This document shows positions 63,769 through 64,000 of a stretch of 64,000 nucleotides of DNA, in pieces. Made by a program: the position numbers and the translations under genes. The stretch covers positions 20,131 through 84,130 of the forward strand of contig NZ_JOIJ01000018.1 in NCBI RefSeq assembly GCF_000719975.1, given 5' to 3'. This DNA comes from Prauserella rugosa. GTDB lineage: Bacteria > Actinomycetota > Actinomycetes > Mycobacteriales > Pseudonocardiaceae. Positions within the stretch are counted from its first letter, which is position 1, and every line of letters starts with the position of its first letter. The notes under the pieces are model-generated. The model did not search any database and had not been told where the DNA came from. It was given only the letters and a program-made list of their open reading frames with translations.

Positions 63769-63893
63769 GACAACACGGGCCCCTGAGTGCGCAACACGAG
63801 TTCCCGAACCCGCAACACGGCGCCCCGGAGCTGCAACACGGGGCCCTGAATGCGCAACACGAGCTCCCGAGTCCGCAACACGCGGACGCCCCG
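63769..63893 (-). repeat. 21-bp tandem repeat array, 6 copies (inverted)
   Basis: Units of CGCAACACGAGTTCCCGAACC type, exactly 21 bp apart for the first five, then a partial one. This is the reverse complement of the array at 11181-11359. It lies between dapE and the IS30-family element. Confidence 0.85.
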
Positions 63894-63902
63894 CCGCACC
63901 CG

Positions 63903-64000
63903 GGCGGTTTCCAGGGGTCCTCGCAACACCTGATGGCTAGTTGGTCGTCAGTAGATCACGCAGACGCTCGGCTGGGGTATCCCAGTCGAGCGTCTTGCGT
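63903..64000 (-). mobile_element. IS30-family insertion sequence, one end (continues past the window)
   Basis: A transposase C-terminus (63937-64000) is followed outward by CGGTTTCCAGGGGTCCTCGC then AACACC, which has the position and style of an IS30-type terminal inverted repeat. The outer boundary near 63903 is estimated; the other end, target duplication and full transposase lie outside the window. Confidence 0.6.
63937..64000 (-). CDS. IS30-family transposase, C-terminal fragment
   Basis: On the minus strand the frame entering from the right edge reads RKTLDWDTPAERLRDLLTTN and stops at TAG 63939-63937. The motif RKTLxWxTPAERL is the well-known end of IS30-family DDE transposases. Only 20 residues are visible, so intactness cannot be judged. 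Confidence 0.8.
   Translation of the reverse strand, partial: RKTLDWDTPAERLRDLLTTN

Overview
The window is high-GC DNA from an actinomycete. The best fit is the order Pseudonocardiales (a Saccharomonospora- or Amycolatopsis-like organism). This is inferred from the 14-subunit nuoA-N operon, the KorAB 2-oxoglutarate:ferredoxin oxidoreductase, BldC, an ArfC-type sunset-domain protein, heavy GTG start use, and gene content that parallels the Mycobacterium tuberculosis hemB/hemL-ccs-menAEBD-menJ-grcC-htpX region. No species marker was seen, so the genus is a guess.

Layout. 1-7.4 kb holds the 3' end of a tartrate/D-malate dehydrogenase-like gene, two conserved hypothetical genes, a tRNA-Tyr with a terminator, YajQ, a secreted BNR/sialidase-fold protein, RmlA, a divergent MFS/TetR pair with two palindromic operators, and HtpX. 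7.6-11.2 kb is a TroA-type metal ABC transporter (binding protein, ATPase, two permeases). 11.2-13.3 kb holds a VOC protein between two arrays of a 21-bp tandem repeat, then dimethylargininase divergent from an Lrp/AsnC regulator. 13.4-16.5 kb is korA-korB. 16.5-19.6 kb is a sunset-domain membrane protein and a long-chain polyprenyl diphosphate synthase. 19.8-36.4 kb is the complete nuoA-N operon (complex I) on the minus strand, with two Rex-type operators upstream of nuoA and a hairpin after nuoN. 36.6-40.9 kb holds menJ, menG and two GT4 glycosyltransferases.

41.1-43.9 kb is accessory-looking. It has an inositol-phosphatase gene whose 3' end is duplicated around an inserted low-GC NYN nuclease gene, a DUF3592 protein, an orphan HigA-like regulator and a broken HigB toxin. 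43.9-49.3 kb holds menD, menB, a MORN/YwqK-like protein, menE and menA. 49.3-53.7 kb holds a Cds1-like PLP enzyme, DUF4229, an AsnC regulator, bldC, a tiny membrane protein and a ParA/MinD-like ATPase. 53.8-62.5 kb holds system II cytochrome c biogenesis (ccsB, resB, ccdA, resA), hemL, hemB and small membrane proteins. The right end is a dapE-like M20 peptidase, another 21-bp repeat array and the 3' end of an IS30-family transposase.

Functionally the segment is a respiratory hub. Complex I oxidises NADH and reduces menaquinone. The men genes and polyprenyl synthase make menaquinone, MenJ reduces its side chain, hem genes make haem, and the ccs genes attach haem to cytochrome c. KorAB links the TCA cycle to ferredoxin. 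The Rex sites suggest NADH/NAD+ control of complex I.

Three dispersed repeat families stand out: a ~50-nt near-perfect palindrome (three copies, two at convergent gene ends), a 21-bp tandem repeat (four loci, one in frame inside ccsB), and a 39-bp repeat (three loci, two inside genes and one between nuoC and nuoD where it supplies the nuoD ribosome binding site).
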